Notes under the pieces: model-generated
Database searches by the model: none
What the model was told of the DNA's origin: nothing
Seen by the model: the letters and a program-made list of their open reading frames with translations, nothing else
Assembly (NCBI RefSeq): GCF_051014685.1
Contig: NC_135048.1
Coordinates: forward strand, 25,438,543-25,502,542
Length of the DNA stretch: 64,000 nucleotides
From: Ptiloglossa arizonensis
Lineage: Eukaryota; Arthropoda; Insecta; Hymenoptera; Colletidae
Direction: 5' to 3'
Position numbers and translations under genes: made by a program
Shown: positions 12,591 through 24,860 of the stretch, piece by piece
How positions within the stretch are numbered: the first letter of the stretch is position 1
How the letters are laid out: each line of letters begins with the position of its first letter

Positions 12591-13075
12591 TTGTTGTTTG
12601 GTAAGAATCTGTTGCGTTGTTTCTCGCGTGATGCAATCGTGTGTGTGATAATTACTTAGTCATTAGTCATTAGTTATTACTTAGTTCGTGTATCGGTTAG
12701 TTATCTTCGGAGTAATTTACAACGAACAAATGTAGTATCAATCGCTGACACGGTTGTTGTTTGGTAAGAATCTGTTGCGTTGTTTCTCGCGTGATGCAAT
12801 CGTGTGTGTGATAATTACTTAGTCATTAGTCATTAGTTATTACTTAGTTCGTGTATTGGTTAGTTATCTTCGGAGTAATTTGCAACGAACAAATGTAGTC
12901 AATCGCTGACACGGTTGTTGTTTGGTAAGAATCTGTTGCGTTGTTTCTCGCGTGATGCAATCGTGTGTGTGATAATTACTTAGTCATTAGTCATTAGTTA
13001 TTACTTAGTTCGTGTATCGGTTGGTTATCTTGGGAGTAATTTGCAACGAACAAATGTAGTATCAATCGCCAGACA
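12591..13075. repeat. 162 bp tandem repeat, three units
   Basis: TTGTTGTTTGGTAAGAATCT starts units at 12591, 12754 and 12915. The units are almost identical, including an internal TTAGTCATTAGTCATTAGTT run, which suggests recent duplication. Confidence 0.95.
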
Positions 13076-15289
13076 CGTTTGTTTCGTTTGTTTTGCAGTA
13101 ACGATGGAGGTTCACTCGAACGAAAAGATACAACGGAAGGTGAACGTATACTAAATGAATTGATACAAATGGAACGCGTGAACTTTCATTAATTAACACG
13201 ACAATGGGTTCATTGTGTTAATGACGCGAGGACTGGTCAATATTGTTCTTATCGGCGGATAGTACTCCGGTAACGCGTTGTCGATGACTCTTCGAGGAAT
13301 GTTTATGTTTACCGGAACACTTTTCATCGGAATTTCCATTTCGTGTTCGTGTTCTTCGTCTCTATTTTTTTTTCTTTTTTATTTATTTATACGCTTTCTA
13401 TGGGATTATACTTTTACGAGAAAGCATTTTCATTTCATATCCTCCGTCGTAAAGAATCGCGAAACAGGTATTAATATTATACTGTTCGCGTTTTGTACGC
13501 GTCGTTTTTAATTTTGTAGAGAATGCTTCGACGATGTTCAAACATTTTTTTACGACGAGCGTTCGTCAATGGCGTTGATTTTTTCTTTTTTTTTTACGAA
13601 CAATCGTAGTAATTCTTTCAATCGTTGGTCATTATTTCTGGCCAAGGTAACCGCGAAGTTTTTTTTTTTTTTTTTCATATCGAAGAGTAGAAATATATTT
13701 TCGATTTTTCACGTTAAATATACCGATGGTCGGAATACTCGATCGATCGCTGGTTGTAATAAGGATTTATTGTTCCGTGTAAAGCGGTATTAATTTCTTT
13801 GATCTCGCCGCGAACAATTACAATATTAAATATTTTCCGTTAATTGTAGCTATAATGCAATTATCGTGATTGAATGGAATGTTAACATCGCAAATGTGGG
13901 ACTGAATTTTTGATTTATTAAATTAATTCGGGGTAAATATTATCGTTGGATATTACAGATTCTTAAATGCGCTTCATCGAAAATTCAAGCAAAATTGTGG
14001 CACTGGACAGAATTAATACATACGAAATTGATTGAAACTTTCGTACGAGACCAATTGATTCCAATTAATCAAATCGACACAGAGTTCCGGCTCAATTTAA
14101 TATACACTCGCGGCGATTGAAAATCATTACAAAAATATATACCGATCGTAAGTCTCGATCGGAATTGAAGAACGAATTTAAAAGTATCGAATTCTTCGGA
14201 TCGATTCAGTAATTAATTAAGATAACTTTGGATTTGTCGATAAATTAAATTCTCGTTACGGAGATAATTATGCATTTTAGATAAGGCAAATCGGTGCGAT
14301 TAATTCTCTTGGAATATAATATTCGATACGATGATTCATTGATCACCTAATGAATACCGAGTGGCTTTCCGGGGGGAAACAAAAATTAACGTAATTGTTT
14401 ACTTGAATATTGATAATCTTCGTTTGTCGTTTTGTTGAATAACTGGATAAAAATTCAATCACAGTTTCACCTACGATAACGAAATGTTTATCTCGAATAT
14501 TTCGATCTCGAAATACCGAACAATCAAGAACCAGAATCAAACGTAATTCTCTTTTACAAATTAATGTTACACCGATTTTACAATTTACAAGATTCTCGAG
14601 AGATTCCCAATTTGTAATTCAGACGTAAACCGAAATCGAATTTGCTCCTCGAGAGATTTGCAATCTGCAATGAGCTACCAAAATCAATTTAGCGCGCTGT
14701 TCAATAGGTATATCTATCTCGAAGTGGATCACTATTAAATCGAATTAACAATACGACGACGATATCTTTCGTGATAATAATAATTCCGTACACTTTATCT
14801 ACGTACATTGGGTATTTTTTAATTTCGATTTCTTTAATTTTCCATCCGGTTCGGATTTATCTCGCAACGTTTCGTTATAAGTCACGATTAATCGTTTCTC
14901 CGCAACGCGTAAACAAATTCGCGTATCTCGACCGTGTACGAAAGTCACGATCGTTCGAAACCGATCGCGATGATTTCGATTCGTCAATGGAAACGTATGC
15001 GCCTCTCGGCAACGAGAATGCAGCCCCGGCACCGAATAAACCGCGGATTGCGATTTTATCGTTTCAATTCGCACTTAACAATTCGCCGGACCGTTGCACG
15101 TTAACGGAAAATTCTCTCGACCGTTTCAACGCCTCGAGCGCGCCTAGTCATGAAAAGCAAACTTTTCTCAGCCGAGCGGAAGCAAAGCCAGCCAGCGATA
15201 GGTCGCGTTTCCTTTCCAATATCTCCTTAGGTCGTTCTTCCACGTAAGCGACGCGATAGAAATAGAACTCGCTTGATAATCGTCTGTGT
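13076..15289. other. AT-rich single-copy sequence, no gene recognised
   Basis: Several T-rich runs (13365-13390, 13580-13595, 13661-13678). The 158-codon open frame at 14771-15247 has no domain or composition that I can link to a family. About 15000-15250 is more CG-rich. Confidence 0.35.
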
Positions 15290-16905
15290 GTACAGTATGT
15301 GCGCCGGGAGATTGCATCTGAAATTATCGCGAGTCTCGGCACCTGCCCGAGGAGACGGTCGCTTTGTGGATCGGTTTCCCGTATAAACGACGAGATCGAA
15401 AAAGGAAGAAGAAGAAGAAAAAAACCGCTTGCATATCGCCCGTATGTACAGTACGCGCGCGAAAAGATTACATCTGGTGTTGCAACGAGTTTCTCGATGC
15501 TTCTCGGGAGATAATCTCTTCTTGGATCTCTCTCGTTCTCACCTGAGCGACGCGATAGAAAGAAAATTCATGTACTGTACGCGCGCGAGAAAATTGCATT
15601 CGGGGTTATTGAACGGGTCCTGTTCGTTCTCGAGTGCGTACTTTGTGCGCGAGTATTTGTTTCTGTACGCCTGAGACGTTTCTTGAACGAACTAGATCTA
15701 CCATGACTATAGAAGCAATCTTCTCGCGCGCGTATTATACATACATCGAGTACGTCGCGTGGTATTAGATCCTCTAGGACCCACACGATCACGATTACGA
15801 CACGACGGAAAGAAAACTCGATCGATGATCGTTCGTATGTACTGTACGCGCGCGAGAAAATTGCATTCGGGGCTATTCAACGGGTCCTATTCGTCCTCGA
15901 GTTCGTACCGTGTGCACGAATATTTATTTCTGTACGCCTGAGAACTTTTCTTGAACGAATAAGACTCATCACGACTACGGATGCAATCTTCTCGCGCGTG
16001 TATTATACATATATCGAGTACGTGGCGTGATATTAGTTCCTCTAGGACCCACACGATCACGATTACGACACGACGGAAAGAAAACTCGATCGATGATCGT
16101 TCGTATGTACTGTACGCGCGCGAGAAAATTGCATTCAGGACTATTCAACGGCTCCTATTCGTCCTCAACTGCGTACTGTATGCACGAATATTTGTTTTTG
16201 TACGCCTGAGACGTTTCCTGAACGAACTAGACCTACCATGACTATAGAAGCAATCTTCTCGCGCGCGTATTATACATATATCGAGTACGTTGCGTAGTGT
16301 TAGTTTCTCTAGCACTCAAAAGACCGCGATACGACGGAAAGAATACACCGTGACACGAGGAAAGAAAACACGCTCGATGACGTCCATATGTACCGTACGC
16401 GTGCGAGAAAATTGCATCCGGGGCTATTCAACATTTCTTATTTGTTCTCGAGTGCGTACTGTGTGCGCGTGTATTTATTTCTGTACGCCTGAGACGTTTC
16501 CTGAACGAACTAGACCCACCACGACTACGGATGCAATCTTCTCGCGCGCGTATTATACATACATCGAGTACGTCGCGTGATATTAATTCCTCTAGCACCC
16601 AAAAGACTGCGACACGACGGAAAGAAAACACTGCGACACGACGGAAAGAAAACACGCTCTATGATCGTTCCTATGTACTGTACGCGCGCGAGAAAATTAC
16701 ATCTGGAGCTATTCAACGAGTCCTGTTCGTCCTCGAGTACGTCCTATATACACGAATATTTGTTTCTGTACGCCTGAGACGTCTCCTGAACGAACCAGAC
16801 CCACCACGACTATAGATGCAATCTTCTCGCGCGCGTATTATACATATATCGAGTACGTCGCGTGGTGTTAGTTCCTCTATCACCCACACGACTGCGACAC
16901 GATAA
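15290..16905. repeat. Tandem array, about 268-286 bp units with internal inverted repeat
   Basis: The block TGTACGCGCGCGAGAAAATT recurs at about 15573, 15843, 16111, 16393 and 16679, with shorter partial units at about 15295 and 15445. Each unit also holds GCAATCTTCTCGCGCGCGTA, nearly the reverse complement of the first block, about 140 bp further on. Repeated open frames (MYCTRARKLHSG-type) arise from the array itself. Confidence 0.92.
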
Positions 16906-17658
16906 TTTTAGGCAACCGATCGCCTGGCGTTTCGGTCGTCCCAGTTGCTACGCGACGGTCGCTCATTAAATAGTCGCTTGAGAATTGTAGTATGTTTTGT
17001 GCACCGCGAGGTGGAAACTAGTGATAACACAGTGACGAACGACAGTTATCGTCTATTTGTACGTAGCAAAACCCGGTGAACATTGTTCTCGATACCGATC
17101 AAAATTTTAAATATTATTCACCACGCGAGTGAAAAGATCGTTCTCGCGCTCGGATAAAATACGCAATTTTTCCACGATTCTACTGCTAATCGTTTTTTTC
17201 CTCTTCTTTTCTCTCTCTTTTTTTTTTTTTTTTTTAATTTCTTTTTTCCTTACCATCCGTTTTGCTCCTGTATTTCGTTTGTCAACACGTCGTCTCAGTT
17301 ATCCGCCGAGCTCAAAGAAAAGCTCTTTTGACATCCTGTACAAGGATTGAAATAATACTTCCCCGAGCCACAACGTACACCGTTTCGTGTTTGTTATTTT
17401 TTAATAGAACGTATCCACCATTCCCTACCTTTCGCCCTTTATTTTCACCGGTACGAGTACGTAACGTACGCGACACCGACCTCTTCTTTTTTTTCTACAA
17501 CGAAAAAAAAACAAACAAACCGGAACCCGACATCGTCTTGTAAGTAATACCGCGGTACAGTGATTAAAGTAATTTTTACTTCTCAAAGGATGAAAACACA
17601 CTCTTTATCACAAAGTGTGTACAATAAATGTTAGAATATCCAAAGAGCGAATATTCTA
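16906..17658. other. Single-copy sequence, no gene recognised
   Basis: Contains a T-rich tract at 17190-17250 and A-rich run near 17503-17518. Nothing supportable as a gene. Confidence 0.35.
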
Positions 17659-17798
17659 TTAAATTGTTCGGAAAGTCGTTTCGTTATTTCTGATAAAAAT
17701 GAAACACGATTTCGTTAGAAAATCAAATCTGCACAAACATTGTATCAAATTAAACATTCCCCGTTTCGAAAAACCAAATAACTTTCCGAACAACTCGA
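17659..17798 (-). mobile_element. Mariner-type MITE, copy 1
   Basis: 140 bp bounded by TA on both sides. Inverted ends read TTAAATTGTTCGGAAAGTCG and, from the right, TCGAGTTGTTCGGAAAGTTA. The inside shares AAAATGAAACACGATTT with the other four copies. Orientation is opposite to the copy at 61169. Confidence 0.85.
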
Positions 17799-18594
17799 TA
17801 CAATCGTGCACGTAATAATTGTTACAATTATTTCAAAGAATTTATCGTCGTAGATTTGACCGATGATAATTTCACCGATTGTACACGAACAATATGAACC
17901 ATACCATTGATTCCAACCGGTAACGCGATTACCATGAGCGAGTGAAATGTCAACATCGTTTCGCGCGCGGTTCAATCCTTTTCTTTCTTTTTTCTTTTTT
18001 TTTCAATTTTTATCGTCTCTCCTCTCGCGAACGATTCTCGAGTCGAATCCTCGGGATGGTTTTTCGATCGTTGGTGAGTCATAACGCGTGGATAATTGCA
18101 AGCCGGGTAATCAGCGAGTGGACACGATTCGCGGGAAGCGTTATCGCGGGAAGCGTTATCGGTATCGGCAGTGGCTGGGGCCGTTACGATGCTAATCTAG
18201 CCTCGCGTTACCACGTCGCCTTGGTCCTCGCGACGTTCACCGTGATAACGAATGCGCGGCAGCCCCGATTATTAATTTCGACTAATTGTTAACGCCGCCG
18301 GGACGATCGAGAGCCACTTGAGGCGCGAAGATAACGAACGACCGACGATTATCTCGACAATACGATTACGTAACCGCTATCGCTGCAGGCTACGGAGCAG
18401 AATGCTCGTCGATTGGGCGAACTCCTGACCATTTTCGAGAAAGTGCTCGTCGAACGCTCGATTCTTCTCAACACGCTTTAGATACGAGCCGAACGTGCGG
18501 CAGCGACCGGGCCTCGTTCGAAATGTAACATAATTGGCGCACTATCGATAACTATTAAAGCTAACACGAAACCTGTGGTACGAGTCGAGTGGGG
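17799..18594. other. Single-copy sequence, CG-rich in 17940-18590
   Basis: A T/C tract lies at 17975-18010. The CG-rich part carries a 116-codon open frame (17942-18292) without recognisable domain. Confidence 0.3.
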
Positions 18595-20160
18595 ACTCCC
18601 CTTGCGAAGGAATTTACAAGGCGTAGCTTTTTTTACGTGTACGTGTAAACATAGGTCGGTATTGTGTTAACGAAGTTTTCTGGATGATTGTTTGTGTACT
18701 TATTTTTATTCCTAGATATATATTTACACGAATGTTACGTGCTATTTATAACTAGTAACGCTGATAACTAGTAGTAAAATTTGGAAGGGGGCACCTCTTG
18801 TGAAGGAATTTACAAGTTGTAATTTTTTTACGTGTACGTGTAAACATAGGTCGGTATTGTGTTAACGAAGTTTTCTGGATCATTGTTTGTGTATTTATTT
18901 TTAGTCGTAGACAGGTATTTATACGAACGTTTGATATCGATAACTAGTAACGTTGATAACTAGTAGCACAATTTGAAAAGGGGTTCTCATTGTGGTAGAA
19001 TTTACAAGTTATGGTTTCTTTGTGTGTTCGTATAAACAAATATCGGTATTGGAGTCGAGGAGGTTTTCTGAATTACTATTTATGTATTTATTTTTATTCG
19101 TAGATACGTATTTACACGAACGTTACGTGCTATTGATAACTAGTAGCACAATTTCAAGGGGGGCATTTCTTGTGAAGGAATTTACAAGTTGTAGTTTTTT
19201 TACGTATCCGTATAAACAAATATCGGTATTGTGTTAACGAAGTTTTCTGGATAATTATTTGTATATTTATTTTTATTCCTAGATACATATTTACACGAGT
19301 TTTATATACTATTGATAACTAGTAACGCTGATAACTAGTAGCACAATCTGAGAGGAGGCTCCCCTTGTGAAGGAATTTACAAGTTGTAGTATTTTTACGT
19401 ATCCGTGTAAACAAATATCGGTATTGTGTTAGCAAAGTTTTCTGGATAACTATTTGTGTATTTATTTTTATTCCTAGATATATATTTACACGAGTTTTAT
19501 ATACTATTGATAACTAGTAACGCTGATAACTAGTAGCACAATCTGAGAGGAGGCTCCTCTTGTGAAAAAATTTCCAATTTGGTCTTTTTTGTGTGTTCAT
19601 ATAAACAAATATCAGTATTGGTGTCAAAGAAGTTTTCTAAATTACTATTTATGTATTTATTTTTATTCCTAGATATATATTTACACGAATTTTACGTGCT
19701 ATTTATAACTACTAATATTGATAACTAGTAGCACAATCTGAGAGGGGGCACCCTTGTGAAAAAATTTCCAATTTGGTCTTTTTTGTGTGTTCATATAAAC
19801 AAATATCAGTACTGATGTCAAGGAAGTTTTCTAAATTACTACTTATGTATTTATTTTTATTCCTAGATATATATTTACACGAATGTTACGTGCTATTTAT
19901 AACTAGTAATATTGATAGTAGCACAATCTGAGAGAGAGCTCCCCTTGTGAACAAATTTACAAGTTCTAGCTTTTTTCTATGTTCATATAAAGAAAAATAT
20001 CGGTATTCTTGTTAACGAAGTTCTGAATACGTTTATATAACTATTTTTATTCTTACTCGCGGATACAAAACCATATTGCATTCTATCGATCACTATGAAA
20101 ACTGATATGAAACTCGTAGTGCGATCTGGGAGAATTTACAAGTTCTCGTTTTGTTACGTA
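18595..20160. repeat. 191 bp tandem array, nine units
   Basis: The AATTTACAAGTT or AATTTCCAATTT block recurs at about 18611, 18808, 18999, 19179, 19373, 19569, 19764, 19954 and 20133 (spacing 179-197 bp). Units share GGTATTGTGTTAACGAAG and TGATAACTAGTAGCACAAT blocks. The ends are the most diverged. Confidence 0.94.
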
Positions 20161-21119
20161 TCCATGTATAAATATAATATATGCAAATATCAGTGTTGAT
20201 GTTAATGAAGATTCGGATACATTTATATAATTATTCTTACGAATATCAAATAATATTCCCCGCCCTATTTAAAATTTCTGGCTGCGTCATCGCATAAAAG
20301 TAATTTTAGTTTTTGCATTTCTATCGTGTAATCCCACGAGTAATGTATTCTTCTCTTTTCTTATATATATTTTTTTTACACATTTTCCGCAATGGTTTTC
20401 TGTCCGACTACTAATTTTTCGGTCCCCCTTCAGCACAAATACGTTGATTTTATTATTGCGAAGAATTCTCCGACCGCATTACTTAACTCCTTTCCAACGA
20501 GATGGTTTTGTTAACTTTTGAATAAGTAACAATGGAGTCGTATCTGGAGAATAAGGAGAGCGACTGCAAAAGGAAAAAATATCGTCTGTCGACCATGTTT
20601 TCTTTTTTTTTTTATTTTTTTTCCTTTTTTACATCGGAGGATATTTTCCATTTCACGTTGTTTGCTGTAACTAATACGAATAAGAAAAATGAGCGCTAAT
20701 GCGACTTTAAAACAATCTTCGTCTTCGAAATGTATCGTTAAACATGAAATTCATTTTACTGTAAATATTTATACCGACTTCTTTTGTGTAATTTTACTTG
20801 TCGAAATTGTTTTCGTATCGTACGATACATTTGTATGGTATTAGTCGTTAAGTAATCGCAGACTCGATATTGCACCGACTATACTTTTAATTTCATCGAT
20901 CATGGTCATATATAGTGTTCGATGTGTATCAGAGAGATAAGATTTCGTACACGTAAGAAAAATGATGGTGTATAAATATTTAGGCTCGCGAGTAATGCCT
21001 GCCTTGATAAGATTAAATGAAAATGTAAAGTACGGAACGAATCGATAACAGTTATTAAATTCATCGGTGACGTTTTAAATACGACGAAACAATCTGATGT
21101 TAAGAATACGAATTCAAAT
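20161..21119. other. AT-rich single-copy sequence, nothing recognised
   Basis: Includes a long T-rich tract at 20600-20630. No gene seen. Confidence 0.4.
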
Positions 21120-22330
21120 TCCCAGAGTCCGGAATAATAAAAATTCTTATTATAATTATTATAAGAATTCTTATTGTAATAAGAATTATAATATTGCAAG
21201 AATTCTTATTACAATAGGAATTATAATATTGTAAAAATTCTTATTGTAATAAAAATTATAATATTGGAAGAATTCTTATTGTAATAAAAATTATAATATT
21301 GTAAAAATTCTTATTGCAATAAGAATTATAATATTCTAAGATTTCTTATTATAATAAGAATTATAATATTGTAAGAATTCTTATTATAATAAGATATATA
21401 ATATTGTAAGAATTCTTATTACAATAAGAAGTATCATATTGTAAGAATTCTTATTATAATAAGAATTATAATATTGTATGAATTCTTGTTACAATAAAAT
21501 TATAATATTGTAAGAATTCTTATTGTAATAAAAATTATAATATTGTAAAAATTCTTATTGCAATAAGAATTATAATATTCTAAGATTTCTTATTATAATA
21601 AGAATTATAATATTGTAAGAATTCTTATTATAATAAGATATATAATATTGTAAGAATTCTTATTACAATAAGAAGTATCATATTGTAAGAATTCTTATTA
21701 TAATAAGAATTATAATATTGTATGAATTCTTATTACAATAAAAATTATAATATTGTAAGAATTCTTATTATAGTGAGAATTATAATATTGTAAGAATTCT
21801 TATTATAATAAGAATTATAATATTGGAAGAATTCTTATTGTAATAAAAATTATAATATTGTAAGAATTCTTATTATAACAAGAATTATAATATTGTAAGA
21901 ATTCTTATTATAACAAGAATTATAATATTGTAAGAATTCTTATTGTAATAAAAATTATAATATTGTAAGAATTCTTATTACATTGGGAATTATAATATTG
22001 TAAGAATTCTTATTACAATGGGAATTATAATATTGTAAGAATTCTTATTACAATAGGAATTATAATATTGTAAGAATTCTTATTATAGTGAGAATTATAA
22101 TATTGTAAGAATTCTTATTGTAATAAAAATTATAATATTGTAAGAATTCTTATTACAATAAGAAATATAATATTGTAAGAATTCTTATTATAGTGAGAAT
22201 TATTATATTATGAGAATTCTTATTATACTGAGAATTGTAATATTGTAAGAATTCTTATTATAATAATATATAATATTGTAAGAATTCTTATAATAATCTA
22301 TTCTAATTATAATAAGAATTTTTATTATTC
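21120..22330. repeat. 35 bp AT-rich minisatellite with palindromic core
   Basis: Roughly 34 units of about 35 bp built from AATTATAATATTGTAAGAAT and TCTTATTATAATAAG. The core TAAGAATTCTTA is a perfect palindrome containing an EcoRI site, repeated in most units. A block of about 244 bp (seven units) near 21290-21500 is repeated at 21534-21745, showing higher-order duplication. Confidence 0.95.
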
Positions 22331-23949
22331 CACGAGGAACCTGGACGCGACGTGAGATTTAATTCGGGTACAATTCCACCAATTATTTTGACAATGAACA
22401 GATTGGTACTCGTCTTACGGATAGACAATATGGTTCCCCGCATCAAGTAACCGTAAAGATAAATCACAGTTGCAACTATACTCGTGTACAGTGTGTCTCA
22501 AATTTATAATCATTTGAGAAATTTATATCATACAAGAGATTGTTGAAACCGTGGCGTACTTCAAACTGGTGGACCAACAGCACAGTGTGAAACTTCAGAA
22601 GCGCAAAAGTTTCTTATAAAACTCAGTACCGTTTGCAATACACTGGTAACGTCTCGACACTGGCGCTTTATCTGCGCAAAAAAGAACCAGAGCTTCTCAA
22701 AAACTCGGCTACTCTTATTTGAATATTATATACGAGGAATAAGTTTCCATTCTTCGAAGAAACTTTATCGTTGTGTGTAAAAATATATTAACATCACTGC
22801 ACGCATATACGTCGCATTAATAATAACGAATAAAATTTGTTTGCATCAATTCTCATTACGAGTCAAAAAAATCGTTATTCTCCGTATGGAAAAAAATTGA
22901 AGATTGTATTAGAAATTTCCACGGAGTCGTCATTTTTCCGATGCAGAATTTCTTGAAAAAATGCAGAACGTCGAAGTTTGCGATTTTTACCGATTCTCGC
23001 GAAACTTGACTGCACAAATAAATTTTTCTCTTCAACAGTGTCGATCGTATCGATTAATTTTCTTTCGTGTCTTCTTCGAAAAGGATCAACCTTTTGGAAT
23101 ATATTTTCATACAGACCGAGTCGTTGTTTCTGCAACGTGAAAATTATAAATAAATTCTTAGTTTGCTAATTTGAGATCAAAGTGTGTTCGTTAAAAATCT
23201 CTCGAAATACACCACGATCCCTTGGAACTTTCTCTACGAGATGAATAATTTTTCGAGTGGGTATTTCGTAATTGATATCCCAGTAATTTGTTGAAGATCG
23301 TGGCTCGGCTCGTTGCTGACAACTGACCCAGGTTAGGGCGTGGCCATTTCGGTTGCTCTCGCATTATATTCTTCGTACGAGGTCTACAATAGAATTGAAA
23401 TTGGCAGGTCTTGTAGCCTGTATTACTTTAAGCAAAATGTGTACCCGGAATTTCATATAATACAACTCTTTGAGGCGAATACATTTTATTTCCATTGTAC
23501 TGTACTCTCATTCGGTAGAATCATCGTCGTACAAGTAATAAAGCAAATGGTGGCTGGAATTTTATTCGATCAAAATTCTTGCCCAAAATGGCTATGTAAC
23601 TATTGTACTATATGTATTAACAAGCATCACCGAAAGGACTTTTTAATTTTCGAGAAACTTTCGTAACGTTTCCTGCGAGTCCACGAGTGTATTTTCCAAG
23701 ATTACGCGTTTGTGGTGTACCAATCTCTGTAACCGAAAGAGTCACTAACAAAAATTCTTTTTAGAGTGTAACTGGAAACGAGAGAATCATTTTCTATTTT
23801 TATGTAAAGTGAGTACATCTGTGACGGTTGTCCCGTGAAATTACCTCTTGAGATGAATATACAGGGTGGTTTAGATACTCACCGAGAATATTAACACATA
23901 TTAACAATACATGTTGTTTTATTGTTACTTGTGGGAGTTTCACAATGTA
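22331..23949. other. Single-copy sequence, no gene recognised
   Basis: The open frame at 23340-23666 (108 codons) is unidentified. Two spots resemble DNA-transposon ends (TACAGTGTGTCTC at 22488 and ACAGGGTGGTTTAG near 23860), but I cannot link them into one element. Confidence 0.3.
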
Positions 23950-24860
23950 CTTTAAGGTTTAAACATCGAACGATTGAAATCAATATTTTTTTTTATATAT
24001 TAATTCCATTCTAAATTTACAATTTTTTTAGGATGAATATTTGGTATATTGCTTTAGCAATTTGTTTAAATTGTACGTCGATACTTTCTTAGGGTCTTAT
24101 TTATTGTTTGGTGGGTTTTTCGGTAATAAATCCACTAAAAAAATAGATCGAGTCGAATTGAACAAAACACATTGGATAGATTAGAAGAGAAAGACAACAA
24201 TTACAAAATGCCCATTTTAGAAATTATTTATTTTGGAGAGAAAGCTTTGAAAAATCAAGGCATACTCTCTCGAAATTTACCAAATAAAAATTTCTTCGTC
24301 ATTTTCACTTTGCACAAACGATTTGCCTAAAGAAAAATTTATCTCAAAAGATTGATCCTCTTCGAAGTAAACAAGACAATAATTACAAAATGTCCACTTT
24401 AAAAATTATTCATTTTGGAGAAAAAGCTATGAATAATCAAGGCATACTCGAAATTTTGTAACTAATACGTTTCACCTCGAAATTTACCAAATAAAAATTT
24501 CTTCGTCATTTTCACTTTGCATAAACAATTTGCCTAAAAAGAAATTTATCTCAAAAGATTGATCCTCTTCGAAGTAAACAAGACAATAATTACAAAGTGC
24601 TCACTTTAAAAATTATTCATTTTGGAGAAAAAGTTTCGAAAAATCAAGACACACTCTCTCGAAATTTAAGGTTTAAACATCGATCAATTGAAATCAATAT
24701 TTCTATTTTATATATTAATTCCATTCTAAATTTACAATTTTAAAATAAAAATTTCTTCGTCACTATCACGTTGCACAAACAATTTACCCAAAAAAAAATT
24801 CATCCCAAAAGATCGATCCTCTTCGAAGAAAACAAAGACACTCAATACAATCGACCGTTA
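23950..24860. repeat. Tandem array of about 190-215 bp units
   Basis: ACAATAATTACAAAATG / TTATTCATTTTGGAGAAAAAG blocks recur at about 24190, 24377 and 24584, with AAATTTCTTCGTCA-TTTCACTTTGCA following each. The segment AAGGTTTAAACATCGA at 23955 recurs at 24667 at the other side, so the array is bracketed by a second direct repeat. Confidence 0.85.

Noticed and set aside
14771..15247. 158-codon open frame
   Set aside because: No domain, signal or splice context recognised; length is plausible by chance in mixed-composition sequence.
15568..16815. Series of similar 60-96 codon frames (MYCTRARKLHSG type)
   Set aside because: They are the same satellite unit read repeatedly; no sign of selection on protein.
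22488..23890. Transposon-end-like motifs ACAGTGTGTCTC and ACAGGGTGGTTTAG
   Set aside because: They are not inverted relative to each other and no target duplication or coding remnant links them.
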